This document shows positions 7,616-17,091 of a DNA stretch of 64,000 nt, in pieces. This DNA comes from Streptomyces sp. TG1A-60 (GTDB lineage: Bacteria > Actinomycetota > Actinomycetes > Streptomycetales > Streptomycetaceae), in NCBI RefSeq assembly GCF_037201975.1, contig NZ_CP147520.1, positions 5,766,001 to 5,830,000 on the forward strand, given 5' to 3'. The notes under the pieces are model-generated. The model ran no database searches, was not told the origin of the DNA, and saw only the letters and a program-made list of their open reading frames with translations. Position numbers and translations under genes: made by a program. Numbering within the stretch: position 1 is the stretch's first letter; each line of letters begins with the position of its first letter.

Positions 7616-9111
7616 CACTCGGGGTCCTCTTCCGTCGCGTGCAGGTAGTGCTCGAAGAGGTCGCGGAGGTGGGCGCCGTCGCCGTGGCCGAGCAGGGCCC
7701 GGGACCAGCGCAGGGCCAGGTGGAGGCGGCCCGCCGTGGAGGCGGTCGTGACGGTGAGGCCGCGCGGCATGCGGGCGGGGGCCGAGAACCACACGGCGTG
7801 GGCGCGGCCGGCCTCCTCGCCGAAGTCCAGCGCGTACGGGACGCGGCCGATGTTGCTGAGCAGGGTGGTCGACGTCCACGGCGCCGCCGCCCTGCGCAGG
7901 CCCCGGGTGAGGGCCGCGCGCCAGGCCACGGGAACCATGGGCGCCGTCAACAGGGATGCGCCATGCCCCAGTTGGGGCTTCTGAAGGGACTTCAGGGTGC
8001 GGGTGCGTTCCGCCGTGCGGCGCAGAAGGGTGGGCAGGGGGGTGCGGGCCGGGTCCACCTCGCTCGGCGAGAAGGGGACTTCGACGAGGCGGGTACCGTT
8101 CCCGATCGGCATGTCCGTGTCCCTCGTGCGGTCGTCCACGGGCATCGTGATGCGGAGGGGGCGGGGGCGGGCGCCGTGTTCCCGGTTCCAGTGGGCGAGC
8201 ATCAGGGCCGTGGTGACCATGAGCTGGTCGTTCACCGTGTACGGGGCGGACCTGGGGCGGCGGGGGACGGGGAGTTCGGTGACGAGCAGGCCGTTGCCGG
8301 GGGAGGGTTCGGGGGTGCCGGGGGCCACTCGGGCGGGGCGGGCCCAGTGGGAGGGAGGATCCGGCTCGGCCGGGGCCGCTTCGTCCGGTGTGGCGGTGCG
8401 GCCGGGGCGGACGGGTGGGGCCGTGGCGGAGTTGTCCTTGCCGCCGTACAGTTCCGCCGCGGTGGCGAGTATGCGGAGGCAGGCCGGGCCGTCCAGGGCG
8501 GTGTGGTTGATGGTGAGGACGAGGACTGTGCCGTTGCCTTTCGGACGTCCGGGGGTGGTGTCGGCCGGGGGGTCTTTCCGCTGCTCGGCGGTACGAGGCG
8601 CCGCCGTGCCCACCCGTGCCGCCCCGGCGGCGCCGCTGTCCGCGGCCGGGACGGCGGAGCGGGAGGCGTGGCCCACGTCGTCGCGGGCCGCGCTGCCCAC
8701 CGCCGGCCCGGCCCCCTCCACCACCGACAGGCGGATCGGTGGGGACATCGACAGCGGGGGCGCCTCCACCAGGGCTCTTGTTCTCGCGTCCCGCAGGGCG
8801 TGCGGCCCGGCCGGCGGAAAGGCCACCACCTCGGTTTCCGGCTCCTTGGTCAGTTCCCACTCGTAGCGGCGGCTGTACCAACGGCCCGGGACCTCACGCA
8901 TGAGGATGCGGGGGTGGCGGTGCAGGGCGCTGGTGAAGGCGGCGCGCAGGCGGTCGGGGTCGAGGCGGCCGGGGAGGTGGACCTCGATGTGCACGGTCTC
9001 GGGTTCCTCCTGCTGGAGGCAGTGCCGGGACACCTCGTCGACCACGGGGAAGGGGACGCGGACGGACCCGTGGGCGGCTTCGTCCCGTGCGGGGTGGTGC
9101 AGTGCGGTCAT
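7615..9111 (-). CDS. Condensation/acyltransferase-like protein with variant HxxxDG motif
   Basis: 498 residues related to NRPS condensation, PapA and wax-ester-synthase-like acyltransferases. The catalytic motif is present as NHTALDG: the second His, the Asp and the Gly are kept, but the first His of HHxxxDG is Asn. A DFGEEAG-like segment sits near the C-terminus, where the family has DFGWG. Residues about 130-185 are a low-complexity Ala/Arg/Pro insertion. Family members transfer acyl groups to hydroxyls or amines. Its start overlaps the end of the AftD-like gene (ATGA), which supports a role in acylating the glycan or its lipid carrier (inference). Confidence 0.75.
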   Translation of the reverse strand: MTALHHPARDEAAHGSVRVPFPVVDEVSRHCLQQEEPETVHIEVHLPGRLDPDRLRAAFTSALHRHPRILMREVPGRWYSRRYEWELTKEPETEVVAFPPAGPHALRDARTRALVEAPPLSMSPPIRLSVVEGAGPAVGSAARDDVGHASRSAVPAADSGAAGAARVGTAAPRTAEQRKDPPADTTPGRPKGNGTVLVLTINHTALDGPACLRILATAAELYGGKDNSATAPPVRPGRTATPDEAAPAEPDPPSHWARPARVAPGTPEPSPGNGLLVTELPVPRRPRSAPYTVNDQLMVTTALMLAHWNREHGARPRPLRITMPVDDRTRDTDMPIGNGTRLVEVPFSPSEVDPARTPLPTLLRRTAERTRTLKSLQKPQLGHGASLLTAPMVPVAWRAALTRGLRRAAAPWTSTTLLSNIGRVPYALDFGEEAGRAHAVWFSAPARMPRGLTVTTASTAGRLHLALRWSRALLGHGDGAHLRDLFEHYLHATEEDPE

Positions 9112-12100
9112 GCCCGCTCCTCCCTTCCCGTGCCGCCGTCCTCGCCCGGCGGCGTCGCCTTGGACTGCGGCTTGGTGAACCGGGTCCGCCGGGCCGGGGT
9201 GTCCGGCTCCTCGTGCGGGGAGCCGGGTCCGCGCGCGGAGATCGTCGGGCTCGCGAGGGATCCGCCTGCTCCTCCCGGTCCGTCCGGTCCGCCGTTCGGC
9301 GTCCCGTCCACGCGCCTCCGCCGCGGCAGCGGCTCCGTCGGCTCCTCCGCGCCCGGCGGTGCCTCGAACCGCCGCGTGGAACCGGGGCGGTCGGACGGGG
9401 ACCCGACGCCCGCACCCACGCTCACGAGTGCCGAGAACAGACCGGTCAGCGCGAGGAGTTGGGCCACATGGCCGAACGCTCCCTCGTCCGCCGCGACCGG
9501 CTCTCCCGCTCCGAGGGCGGCGGCGAGGCCGGCGCCGGCCAGGGCCAGGAAGGCGATCGGCACCAGCAGGGTGTGCCGTTTCCAGGCGAGGAGGGCCAGA
9601 AGGGGGACGAGGAGGGCGAGGAAGCCCGCGATGACGATGCCGACGAGGGTGAGGGCGATCGTGCCCAGCCACAGTCCGGGGCCCGGCGGGGCGGGCTGCG
9701 GCTCGTCGGGGTTGGGCTCCTGGCGGCGCCACAGGGCGAGGCCGATGAGGACCGCGAGGCCGACGCCGGCGCCGATCAGCCCGGCCTCGTACGTCACGGC
9801 CGGCTCGTACGACAGCTTGACGGTGCCGCCCGAGCCGCCGGGGACGCGCCAGCCCTGCTGCCAGCCGTCGAGCCGTACGGGCGTGAGTTCACGGCCGCCC
9901 AGCGTGGCCTTCCAGCCGTCGTTGAAGTTCTCGTACGTCGTCAGGTAGGAGGCCGCGCCGTCGCCGACGGTGACCTCGCGGCGGTCGCCGAGCCAGTCCC
10001 GTACGCGGAGGTCACGGCCGGTGGCGGTGGGCTCGGTGACCGTGCCCCGGGTGAGGGTCACGGTCGTGACGGCCAGGGCGCCCGAGTCCTCGGACTCGAA
10101 GGTGTGCCGGTCGGCCGCACCGAGCTCCAACTCCGCGTTCTCGCGGTCGTCCTGGCAGAGGGTCAGGTCGACGGGGCGCCGTTCGGCCAGGTCCCGTACC
10201 GTCCCCCGGGCGCTCGTCTGGTACGGCGTCCCGTCGACCTCGACCACCGGGCCCTCGCCGCACGGGAGCTCGAAGTCCCGGGTCGGCGCGGGCTGCGGGG
10301 TGCGGAACTGGTCGAGGGCCGGGACGTACGCCTCCGTGAGGCCGACGGGGAGTTGCAGGTCCTCGTCGGCGACGGGGTTGTGGACGGTCAGCGGGGCCGT
10401 CTCGGTGACGGTGATGTCGAGGCGGTCGGTCGTGATCGGGTCGAAGCGGACCCAGCCGTTCTCGTCGACACCGGCGATGGCGGCGCCGTCCGGTGAACTG
10501 ATCTCGACCTGCGTCGGGCGGGTCGACAGACCGCCCGCCGGGGCCAGGACGAGCGAGCTGATCGGCCACTTGTCGCCCCAGCTCAGATGGATCGTCGGCT
10601 CGTCGCCCGCGATCCACGCCGTCGTCAGGTCCCCGTCGGTGAGGTTGCGCGGCGAGAGGGACGCCCCGAGGGAGGCCGTGGAGTCGGCGGTCGCCGTGAT
10701 CCGCGCCTGCTGCTCGGGGGCGACCTCGTACAGCAGCTTGTCCAGCTCCTCGCCCGGTACGGGGACGGCCGTCGCCTTCATCTCGTACGACCCCGCCGTG
10801 GAGGTGGCGAAGACGCGGTGCAGCCCGGGTTCCGTGCCCGTGGGGGACAGGCCGGTCGGATCGGCGGCCCGCTGGAGCGAGACCACCTCGGCGGAGGCGG
10901 CCGTGACGTCGGGGTCCCGGGTGTCCGTCGGCAGCCGCAGCATCCGGGTGACCTCGACGCCGGGGATGTCGATCTCGGAGAAGCCCGCGCCGACGAGCCC
11001 GGTGTGCCGCTCGGCCGAGTCGAGGATCGTGATCTTCAGCCAACCGCTCTCTCCGGGACGGGCGTTGACGGTCTGCGTGGAGCCGTCGGTCCGGAGGTTC
11101 GTGGAGCGCGAGCCCCGCTCGGTCTCCACCTTGATCCGGGTCGGGGCCGACCGGACCCCGTCCCGCGGCAGCGGTGTGACCTCGAACGTCTCCGGGATGT
11201 CCTGGCCGCCGTCGAAGTCGATCCGCAGCCACTGCCCGTTCGCCGATCCGGCCGAGCCCTCCGCCCAGGCGGTGCTCCGGTCGCCGTCGAAGGCGTTGAC
11301 CGGATCGTACTGCGGCAGATGGAACAGCCAGTTGCCGCTGGTGGACGCGGTCACCGACTCGGCGCCCCGCAGCCGCGCCACCGTCTGATGGTCGAGGCCC
11401 GACACCGGCAGGATCTGTTTCGGCTGCTCACCGGGGTTCTGCACGCTCCCGCTGGGGTTCCGCTCGTCGGCCGTGTACGTGTACGACGTGTTGGCGTTGA
11501 CCAGGCCGAAGCGGGTGTCCGCGCGGCGCAGCCCGTCACCGACCACCTGCACGGCCGGGGTGCCGAGGCCGGGGTGGTTGTCGCCGGTCAGCACGGTGGC
11601 GCGGTCCCGCAGCTCCGGGTCGGCGGCCAGCGGCAGCAGCGACTCGGGGCCGCCGGAGACGACGGCGGTGTCGGCGATCGCCTTCAGCCCGGCCTGCCCG
11701 GGACGCGGCACGCCCTCGGCGGGCCGGTAGATCTCGACCGCACGCTGCCGCGCGTACAGCCCCTCCACCTGGAGCGGGGTGCCCTCCGCGATCCGCCCGC
11801 CGGTCATCACCGGTCCGAGCCCCGTCACCCGCTCGTACCCGGACTGCTCCAGGGTCCGCTTCACGGTCGTGGTCGGCACGTAGCCGATCTGGTCGGGGTC
11901 CAGGTCGTTGCGTACGACGACGTAGTACAGGCCCGCACGGCTCAAGTAGTCGGCCAGGCCCGGGACTTCGCCGCCGGTCAGCAGTGCCTGCTCGACGGCG
12001 TCCATCGCGCGCCGGTTGCCGGCGGTGCCGAAGGGGACGTAGTCGCGCTGCGCCCAGCGGGACTCGGCGAGCACGTCGAGCGGCTGGTCGACGGTGGTGC

Positions 12101-13529
12101 CCCAGGTGTGGATGCCGTGCGCGGTGGCCGGCACGACCAACGCCCGCGAATCCGGGGAGTTCTTGTCCAGCCAGTCGGCCGTGGCCTGCCAGTACCGGGG
12201 CAGCTCCTGGAACGAACCCGGTTGCAGCACCGATCCGTTGAGATACGGCCACAGCAGCCCGGGGACGACGAGGACGGCCGCGACGAGGGGTGCGAACCGC
12301 CGCCCCCGCACCCGACGGGCGCCACGCGACTGCGCGGCCACCCCCACCAGATGCGCGAGTCCCAGGACGAGCGCCAGCGCCAGCCCGGTCTGGAACTTGT
12401 AGATGTTCCGGAAGGGCGCGAGGCCCCCGTTCAGCCAGTCCTGGACCACCCCGTGGAAGGGTGCCCCGAACGCACCGCCGTACCCGGCGAGCGTGATCAG
12501 CGCGACCACCAGCACGGTCAGCACCAGCCACCGCCGCTCGGGCATGTCCCGTCGCGCGAGCCCGGCCAGACCCAGCCCCGCGGCGAACGCCGACGCCAGG
12601 ATCACGACGACGGACGCGGCGACGCTCCACCCGGCCGGCAGCCAGGGCTCACCGAAGTTCAGATACGCCACCCAGTTACCGGCGCCCCGCAGCGCCTCGG
12701 TGGCGGACATGGTGGCCGTCGTGGTCTGTGAACTCTCCACGTAGGGAAGGAAGTTCTCCCCGTGGATGCCGAGCAGCAGCAGCGGGACCACCCACCACGC
12801 GGTCGCCAGGATCACCCCCGGCACCCACCAGGCGATCAGCCTCCGCTGCCGTGTCCCCGGCGTCCGGGTGAGCAGATACAGCCCCACGGGCAACAGCGAC
12901 GCCAAGGTGGCGGCGGCGTTCACCCCGCCCATGAACGGAATGACGAGCGCCGACCTCAGGGCGGCCACCCGCGCGCCGTACCGCTCGTTCGTCAGCGGCA
13001 ACAGCACCCACGGCAGGAAGGCCCCCGGCAGCGCGGCGGCCGACGTCGACCCGACCACCGTGGTGAACACGGGCCACAGCGCGTAGGCGACGGCGGCCGG
13101 CAGCCGTGAGGCGGAACTCCCGACCCCCAGCCGCTCGGCCAGCCGCAGCGCACCCCAGAAGGCGACCGACACGATCAGCGACAGCCACAGTCGCTCCGCG
13201 AGCCACACCGGCAGTCCGACCAGATCGGTCAGCCCGTAGTACGGCAGCATCGGCCACAGGTAACCGACGTACTGGTCCTGGATCCCGCCGAACCCGCTTC
13301 GGTCGTGCCACAACTGACCGAGGTCGGAGACGAACTGCCAGGGGTCGGTGGTGACCCCGAGCTTGGTGTCGAAGGTCTGCCGCCCCGGCTGCGCGGCGAC
13401 CAGCAGTACGAACACCACGGCCCAGAACCCCAGCAGCCAGCGCCGCGACCGAGGGCCCTCGGGAGGCCTCCCGGTCGTGCCCGCCGGTCGTACCGGCGCG
13501 GGAGGTGGAGCCTGGACCGTGCTCGTCAT
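9108..13529 (-). CDS. AftD-like alpha-(1->3)-arabinofuranosyltransferase family protein (DUF3367)
   Basis: Giant membrane protein of 1473 residues. The first 480 or so residues hold many membrane helices with a GT-C fold, after an N-terminal helix in WLLGFWAVVFVLL. A long extracellular part contains two F5/8 type C-like carbohydrate-binding segments, around VNAFDGDRSTAWAEG and NLTDGDLTTAWI. The C-terminus has three or four more helices. Mycobacterial AftD (about 1400 residues) adds branching arabinofuranose to cell-wall arabinan from a polyprenyl donor. Streptomyces walls lack mycobacterial arabinogalactan, so the acceptor here is unknown. ATG at 13529 overlaps the upstream stop (ATGA); an earlier GTG is less likely. 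Confidence 0.85.
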   Translation of the reverse strand: MTSTVQAPPPAPVRPAGTTGRPPEGPRSRRWLLGFWAVVFVLLVAAQPGRQTFDTKLGVTTDPWQFVSDLGQLWHDRSGFGGIQDQYVGYLWPMLPYYGLTDLVGLPVWLAERLWLSLIVSVAFWGALRLAERLGVGSSASRLPAAVAYALWPVFTTVVGSTSAAALPGAFLPWVLLPLTNERYGARVAALRSALVIPFMGGVNAAATLASLLPVGLYLLTRTPGTRQRRLIAWWVPGVILATAWWVVPLLLLGIHGENFLPYVESSQTTTATMSATEALRGAGNWVAYLNFGEPWLPAGWSVAASVVVILASAFAAGLGLAGLARRDMPERRWLVLTVLVVALITLAGYGGAFGAPFHGVVQDWLNGGLAPFRNIYKFQTGLALALVLGLAHLVGVAAQSRGARRVRGRRFAPLVAAVLVVPGLLWPYLNGSVLQPGSFQELPRYWQATADWLDKNSPDSRALVVPATAHGIHTWGTTVDQPLDVLAESRWAQRDYVPFGTAGNRRAMDAVEQALLTGGEVPGLADYLSRAGLYYVVVRNDLDPDQIGYVPTTTVKRTLEQSGYERVTGLGPVMTGGRIAEGTPLQVEGLYARQRAVEIYRPAEGVPRPGQAGLKAIADTAVVSGGPESLLPLAADPELRDRATVLTGDNHPGLGTPAVQVVGDGLRRADTRFGLVNANTSYTYTADERNPSGSVQNPGEQPKQILPVSGLDHQTVARLRGAESVTASTSGNWLFHLPQYDPVNAFDGDRSTAWAEGSAGSANGQWLRIDFDGGQDIPETFEVTPLPRDGVRSAPTRIKVETERGSRSTNLRTDGSTQTVNARPGESGWLKITILDSAERHTGLVGAGFSEIDIPGVEVTRMLRLPTDTRDPDVTAASAEVVSLQRAADPTGLSPTGTEPGLHRVFATSTAGSYEMKATAVPVPGEELDKLLYEVAPEQQARITATADSTASLGASLSPRNLTDGDLTTAWIAGDEPTIHLSWGDKWPISSLVLAPAGGLSTRPTQVEISSPDGAAIAGVDENGWVRFDPITTDRLDITVTETAPLTVHNPVADEDLQLPVGLTEAYVPALDQFRTPQPAPTRDFELPCGEGPVVEVDGTPYQTSARGTVRDLAERRPVDLTLCQDDRENAELELGAADRHTFESEDSGALAVTTVTLTRGTVTEPTATGRDLRVRDWLGDRREVTVGDGAASYLTTYENFNDGWKATLGGRELTPVRLDGWQQGWRVPGGSGGTVKLSYEPAVTYEAGLIGAGVGLAVLIGLALWRRQEPNPDEPQPAPPGPGLWLGTIALTLVGIVIAGFLALLVPLLALLAWKRHTLLVPIAFLALAGAGLAAALGAGEPVAADEGAFGHVAQLLALTGLFSALVSVGAGVGSPSDRPGSTRRFEAPPGAEEPTEPLPRRRRVDGTPNGGPDGPGGAGGSLASPTISARGPGSPHEEPDTPARRTRFTKPQSKATPPGEDGGTGREERA

Positions 13530-14374
13530 GGTGGACACCGCCGGAGGATGAGAAGGAGGTTCCAGGTGGCGAACTCGCGAAGTCCCGGCGCTTTCACGAC
13601 GGTCTCCGCGAGAAACGGCCAGTAGCGGGAGCGCGCCGACACGACCGTCACGTCGTCCCGGCCGCGCACCTGCCGCAGAGTGCGTCCGATGTGCACGGCG
13701 AAGAGGTTCTCGCCGAGAGTGTGCTTGGCGTCCTGCCCGGTACGGCGCCGATAGCGGGCCCGCGCCCGCTCCGCGCCCAGGTAGTGCCACGGCGCCCACT
13801 CGTGCCCGCCCCAGGGGGACAGCCAGTTGGTGAACGACACATAGATCAGCCCGCCGGGCCGCGTGACCCGCACGAGCTCGCTGATGAAGGTCGGCGGATC
13901 GGCGACGTGCTCCAGCACGTTGGAGGTGAAGGTGACGTCCGCGACGCCGTCGCCCAGGGGGAGGAGGTACCCGTCGGCGACGACTGCCCCGTCCGGCGGC
14001 TTCGCCCCCAGCTCCCGCGGATCCGGCTCGAAGAGATATGCCCGCGCTCCGCGCCGCCGGAACTCCTCGGTGAAGTACCCGCTCCCACCGCCGACGTCGA
14101 CGATGGTCCGCCCGTCGACCGGACCGCCGTAGGCCTCGACCTGGTCGACGGCGTCACGAGCGAGCAGGGAGTAGCAGTACTCGGGATCGTCCTGCTCCCG
14201 CATGAAGGCCCGGAAGAGGGTGAGGGAGCGCCGCAAGGAGGGATCCTTCACGGCCGCCGGTCCGCTTGCGGGGCGCGGGGCCGTGACCTGTGCGGCTCCG
14301 CCGCGTGGGCGCGGCCGGCCTTGACGGTCCCGCAGCCACCGACGCCCCTGCGAGGCATCCCGCTTCGCGCTCAC
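13526..14374 (-). CDS. SAM-dependent methyltransferase
   Basis: 282 residues. SAM motif I is TIVDVGGGSGYFTEEF near residue 90, the acidic loop is YLFEPDP, then TFTSNVLEHVADP and VTRPGGLIYVSF follow. The GTG start at 14374 overlaps the stop of the glycosyltransferase gene (GTGA); the first 30 residues are Arg-rich and poorly conserved-looking. The C-terminus contains HEWAPWHYLG, typical of methyltransferases found in glycan clusters. It probably methylates a sugar or lipid intermediate made by the operon. Confidence 0.85.
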   Translation of the reverse strand: MSAKRDASQGRRWLRDRQGRPRPRGGAAQVTAPRPASGPAAVKDPSLRRSLTLFRAFMREQDDPEYCYSLLARDAVDQVEAYGGPVDGRTIVDVGGGSGYFTEEFRRRGARAYLFEPDPRELGAKPPDGAVVADGYLLPLGDGVADVTFTSNVLEHVADPPTFISELVRVTRPGGLIYVSFTNWLSPWGGHEWAPWHYLGAERARARYRRRTGQDAKHTLGENLFAVHIGRTLRQVRGRDDVTVVSARSRYWPFLAETVVKAPGLREFATWNLLLILRRCPP

Positions 14375-15521
14375 GGAGTCCAGCCCCGCACCGCTTCCGC
14401 GGCCACCGCCCGGAACTGCCGCACCGTGTGCCCCCAGCGGTAGAGCGCGGCCCGCTCCCGCGCGGCCTTGCCCATCCGCACCCGCCGATCGGTCGACAAC
14501 GCCAGCGCACACCAGGCCGCGGCGAACGAGGACTCCCCCGGGCCAGCACCCCGGTCTCCCCGTCCACGACGGAATCCCGCAGGCCGGGCACATCGAAGGC
14601 GACCGAGGGCGTCTCCCGCACGGCGGCCTCCGTGACGACGAGCCCCCACCCCTCGACGGCCGAGGGGTGCAGCAACAACCAAGCGGCGCACAGCAGTCGG
14701 TGCTTCTCGGCCTCGGAGACATGCCCGGCGAACTCGACACCGGGCCCGGCCATCGCTTCCAGCCGTTCCCGTTCGGGCCCGTCACCGACGATCACCAGCC
14801 GCCCGCCCGTGACGGGGCGCACCCGTTCCCACAGCCGCAGCAGCAGATCGATCCGCTTGTACTCGACGAGCCGTCCCACCGCCACGAACAGCGGCTCGGG
14901 AGACCGTTCGGCGCGAGGCCCCGGCTCCTCGACTCCGTTGTGCACGACCCGTATCCGCTCCCGCTCCACGCCGATCGCGCGGAGCGCGGTGGCCGTGGAG
15001 GAGGAGACCGCGACCATCAGGTTGCGACGTTGCGCGGCGGTGAGCGCCCAGTGTTCGAGTCTCCGGCCGAGCCGCGCGGCCGGCGCCAGCGGGCCGCCGA
15101 ACCGCAACTGCCACAGGTCCGTGTGCACATGGTTGACCAGGCACAACGTCGGACCGTGGTGCCAGAGCGGCGCGAGATAGGGCATGCCGTTGCAGACCTC
15201 GACGAGGAGGTCGCAGTCGCCGACCTGACGGGCGAGGGCCGACCTGGCGCGCAGATGGTGGCTCAGATCCCCGCCCGCCGACACGACCCGGTAGTCGCGG
15301 AAGGCGGCCGGGCCGCCGCACACCAGGGTGACCTGGTGGCCGAGTCGGGTCAGGCCTTCGGCGAGCCGGTCGACGAGGAGCTCGGAGCCCCCCGCCGCCG
15401 GATTACCGAGGTCACGGCGGGCGAGAAAGACGATCCGGCGCGGCTGCGGGGGGACTGCCGGCCGGTGCTGGTCGAGGCGTGGAAACGCCTCGACCAGCGA
15501 GAACGGCACGTGCTGGGGCAT
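14371..15521 (-). pseudogene. GT4 family glycosyltransferase with an apparent one-base frameshift
   Basis: GT-B fold glycosyltransferase of the GT4 family. The N-domain begins RRIVFLARRDLGNPAAGG, and the C-domain has EGWGLVVTEA (the E-x7-E donor-binding motif) and GLRDSVVDGETGVL. At about 14535-14543 the reading frame must change. Upstream sequence fits one frame up to GVLARG, and the remaining 55 residues (SSFAAAWCALALS...GHTVRQF) continue in another. One extra G in the five-G run would restore an intact protein of about 383 residues. The restored stop overlaps the methyltransferase GTG. Either a sequencing error or a recent inactivation; the domain itself is otherwise well preserved. Confidence 0.8.
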
Positions 15522-15759
15522 GGGTGCTCCAACTCGTCTCGGGGTGCGGAACTCAGCGGGGAGAAGGACGTTCGCTGTGGGGGATGTTCCGGAGGGAGGG
15601 GGGGGCCGGGTGGGTCGTCAGGGTCTCGGTTCTCGTAGGTGCTTGTGGGCGAGGTGTGGGTGGGTTGTGCTCAGGTGGGGTGGACAGTTTTCGCCCAGCG
15701 GTTCGAAGCTGCTACTCACCGGCGTGACAATTTCCGGGGTTTGTTGAGCTGACGCCCTG

Positions 15760-16737
15760 TCATATCGTGATCGGTTCCTGGGACGACTCGGGCGTATCGG
15801 GGCGCTGCCTGCCGCGCACGACCAAAACGGCACCCGTCGCGGCGAGGGCGAAACCGAGCACAGCGGTACCGATCGGCACCGTGCGCCCCACCAGCCGCAG
15901 CAGTCCGCTGTCCTTCTCCGCCTGGTCGACCGCGAACTGCTGTGTCGCGGGGGTGAACGCGAGCTTCCGGCTGTCGAGGAGGACCGCCGCGTCCCGGTCC
16001 CCGCCGGGCGCGCGCAGGGTCCGGCGGGGACCGGTCTGCGCGTAGACGACCCGGCCGGTGCTCTGGTCGACGACCAGCTCGACGCCGTGGTTGGCGTACC
16101 ACTCCTCGGCCAGCACCTGTGGCCGGTTCGGTTCGTCGACGAGGGCGCCGGGGACGAGCCGGGTGCCGGTCTTGGTGGCCGGGACCTTCGCGGTGAAGCG
16201 CAGCCCGTCGTAGCCCCGGATCTTCTTGCGGCCCTCGTAGTGGAGCGTCACCGTCGCGCCGAGGGTGTTGTCCCACCAGCGGTAGGAGCGTTCCTGCACG
16301 TCGAAGGGGAACTTCAGGTACGCCTCGCCCTCGATGTACGGCTTCTCGTCGCAGCAGTGCACCGGCCGGTTGGTCTTCCGGTCGCTGACCCAGCGGTGCG
16401 GGGTGAAGTCCAGCGCGTCGTGCGGGTCGGCCGCCGGCAGCGACTTGTCGGTGTCGACCGAGGTGACCACGTCCCACACCGCGGCCCCGCTGCGCTCGCT
16501 TTCGGCCACATCACCGCGTACCCGCTGGGTCACGGTGATCTTCTGGTCCGGCACGGTCCTCACCTGCTCCACGTCGAAGACGCTGCCCGTGCCGGTGTAG
16601 ACGGCGGTCGTGTCGATGTCGATGGGGTTCACCGCGGCCCGTGGCTTCACGTACCACGCGAGCAGGGGCGCGAGGACCAGCAGGAACGTACCGAGGCCCA
16701 GCAGGACCAGGGAGAAGGGCGAGGCTGTACGGCGCAT
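15760..16737 (-). CDS. DUF3068 (PorA-like) membrane-anchored protein
   Basis: 325 residues with one N-terminal membrane helix (FSLVLLGLGTFLLVLAPLLAW), a long extracellular domain, and a C-terminal helix (IGTAVLGFALAATGAVLVV) followed by a short charged tail. The pattern VNPIDIDTTAVYTGTG and the two-helix layout fit DUF3068. In mycobacteria this group lies near envelope genes. It is separated by about 240 bases from the glycosyltransferase gene on the same strand, so it may belong to the same transcription unit. Function is not established; an extracytoplasmic partner of the AftD-like enzyme is a guess. Confidence 0.8.
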   Translation of the reverse strand: MRRTASPFSLVLLGLGTFLLVLAPLLAWYVKPRAAVNPIDIDTTAVYTGTGSVFDVEQVRTVPDQKITVTQRVRGDVAESERSGAAVWDVVTSVDTDKSLPAADPHDALDFTPHRWVSDRKTNRPVHCCDEKPYIEGEAYLKFPFDVQERSYRWWDNTLGATVTLHYEGRKKIRGYDGLRFTAKVPATKTGTRLVPGALVDEPNRPQVLAEEWYANHGVELVVDQSTGRVVYAQTGPRRTLRAPGGDRDAAVLLDSRKLAFTPATQQFAVDQAEKDSGLLRLVGRTVPIGTAVLGFALAATGAVLVVRGRQRPDTPESSQEPITI

Positions 16738-16935
16738 CCGGGCACTCCAGGGGCGTTGGGAGGTGCGACTCGGGTAGACGTGCGGAAGGGGCGACGTCAA
16801 GGGGGGAATGTGCGCGTGACGTATGGGCCGGGAACCGTAGGCGGAGTCTTGACGCAGTGTCAATGCATTGCCGACACTGAGCCTGCGGGGTGCCCTGGGT
16901 GGGGACGACCTTTCGATGGAGAGGCTGACCCTGCG

Positions 16936-17088
16936 ATGTCCAGACTGCTCGCCGCCGCGCTGACCATGGTGGCCGCCGCCGCGCTCGCCGTGGGGGCCGC
17001 GCTCGGCATCGTCGCGCTGCTCGACGCGACGCCGGACCAGCCGAACAACCCCCTCATCACGTACGAGACCACCGGCCGGGAGCGCTGA
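16936..17088 (+). CDS. DUF2613-type small membrane protein
   Basis: 50 residues. One hydrophobic helix (LTMVAAAALAVGAALGIVALL) is followed by a short polar tail PNNPLITYE, which fits DUF2613. GGAGAGG lies about 11 bases before ATG at 16936. It probably sits in the membrane with the tail outside. It is followed at once by the PucR-type gene, so the two may be co-transcribed. Function unknown. Confidence 0.75.
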   Translation: MSRLLAAALTMVAAAALAVGAALGIVALLDATPDQPNNPLITYETTGRER

Positions 17089-17091
17089 GGC

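Noticed and set aside
10587..12731. 714-codon plus-strand frame inside the AftD-like gene
   Set aside because: Low-complexity product with no family features; the minus-strand gene explains the region.
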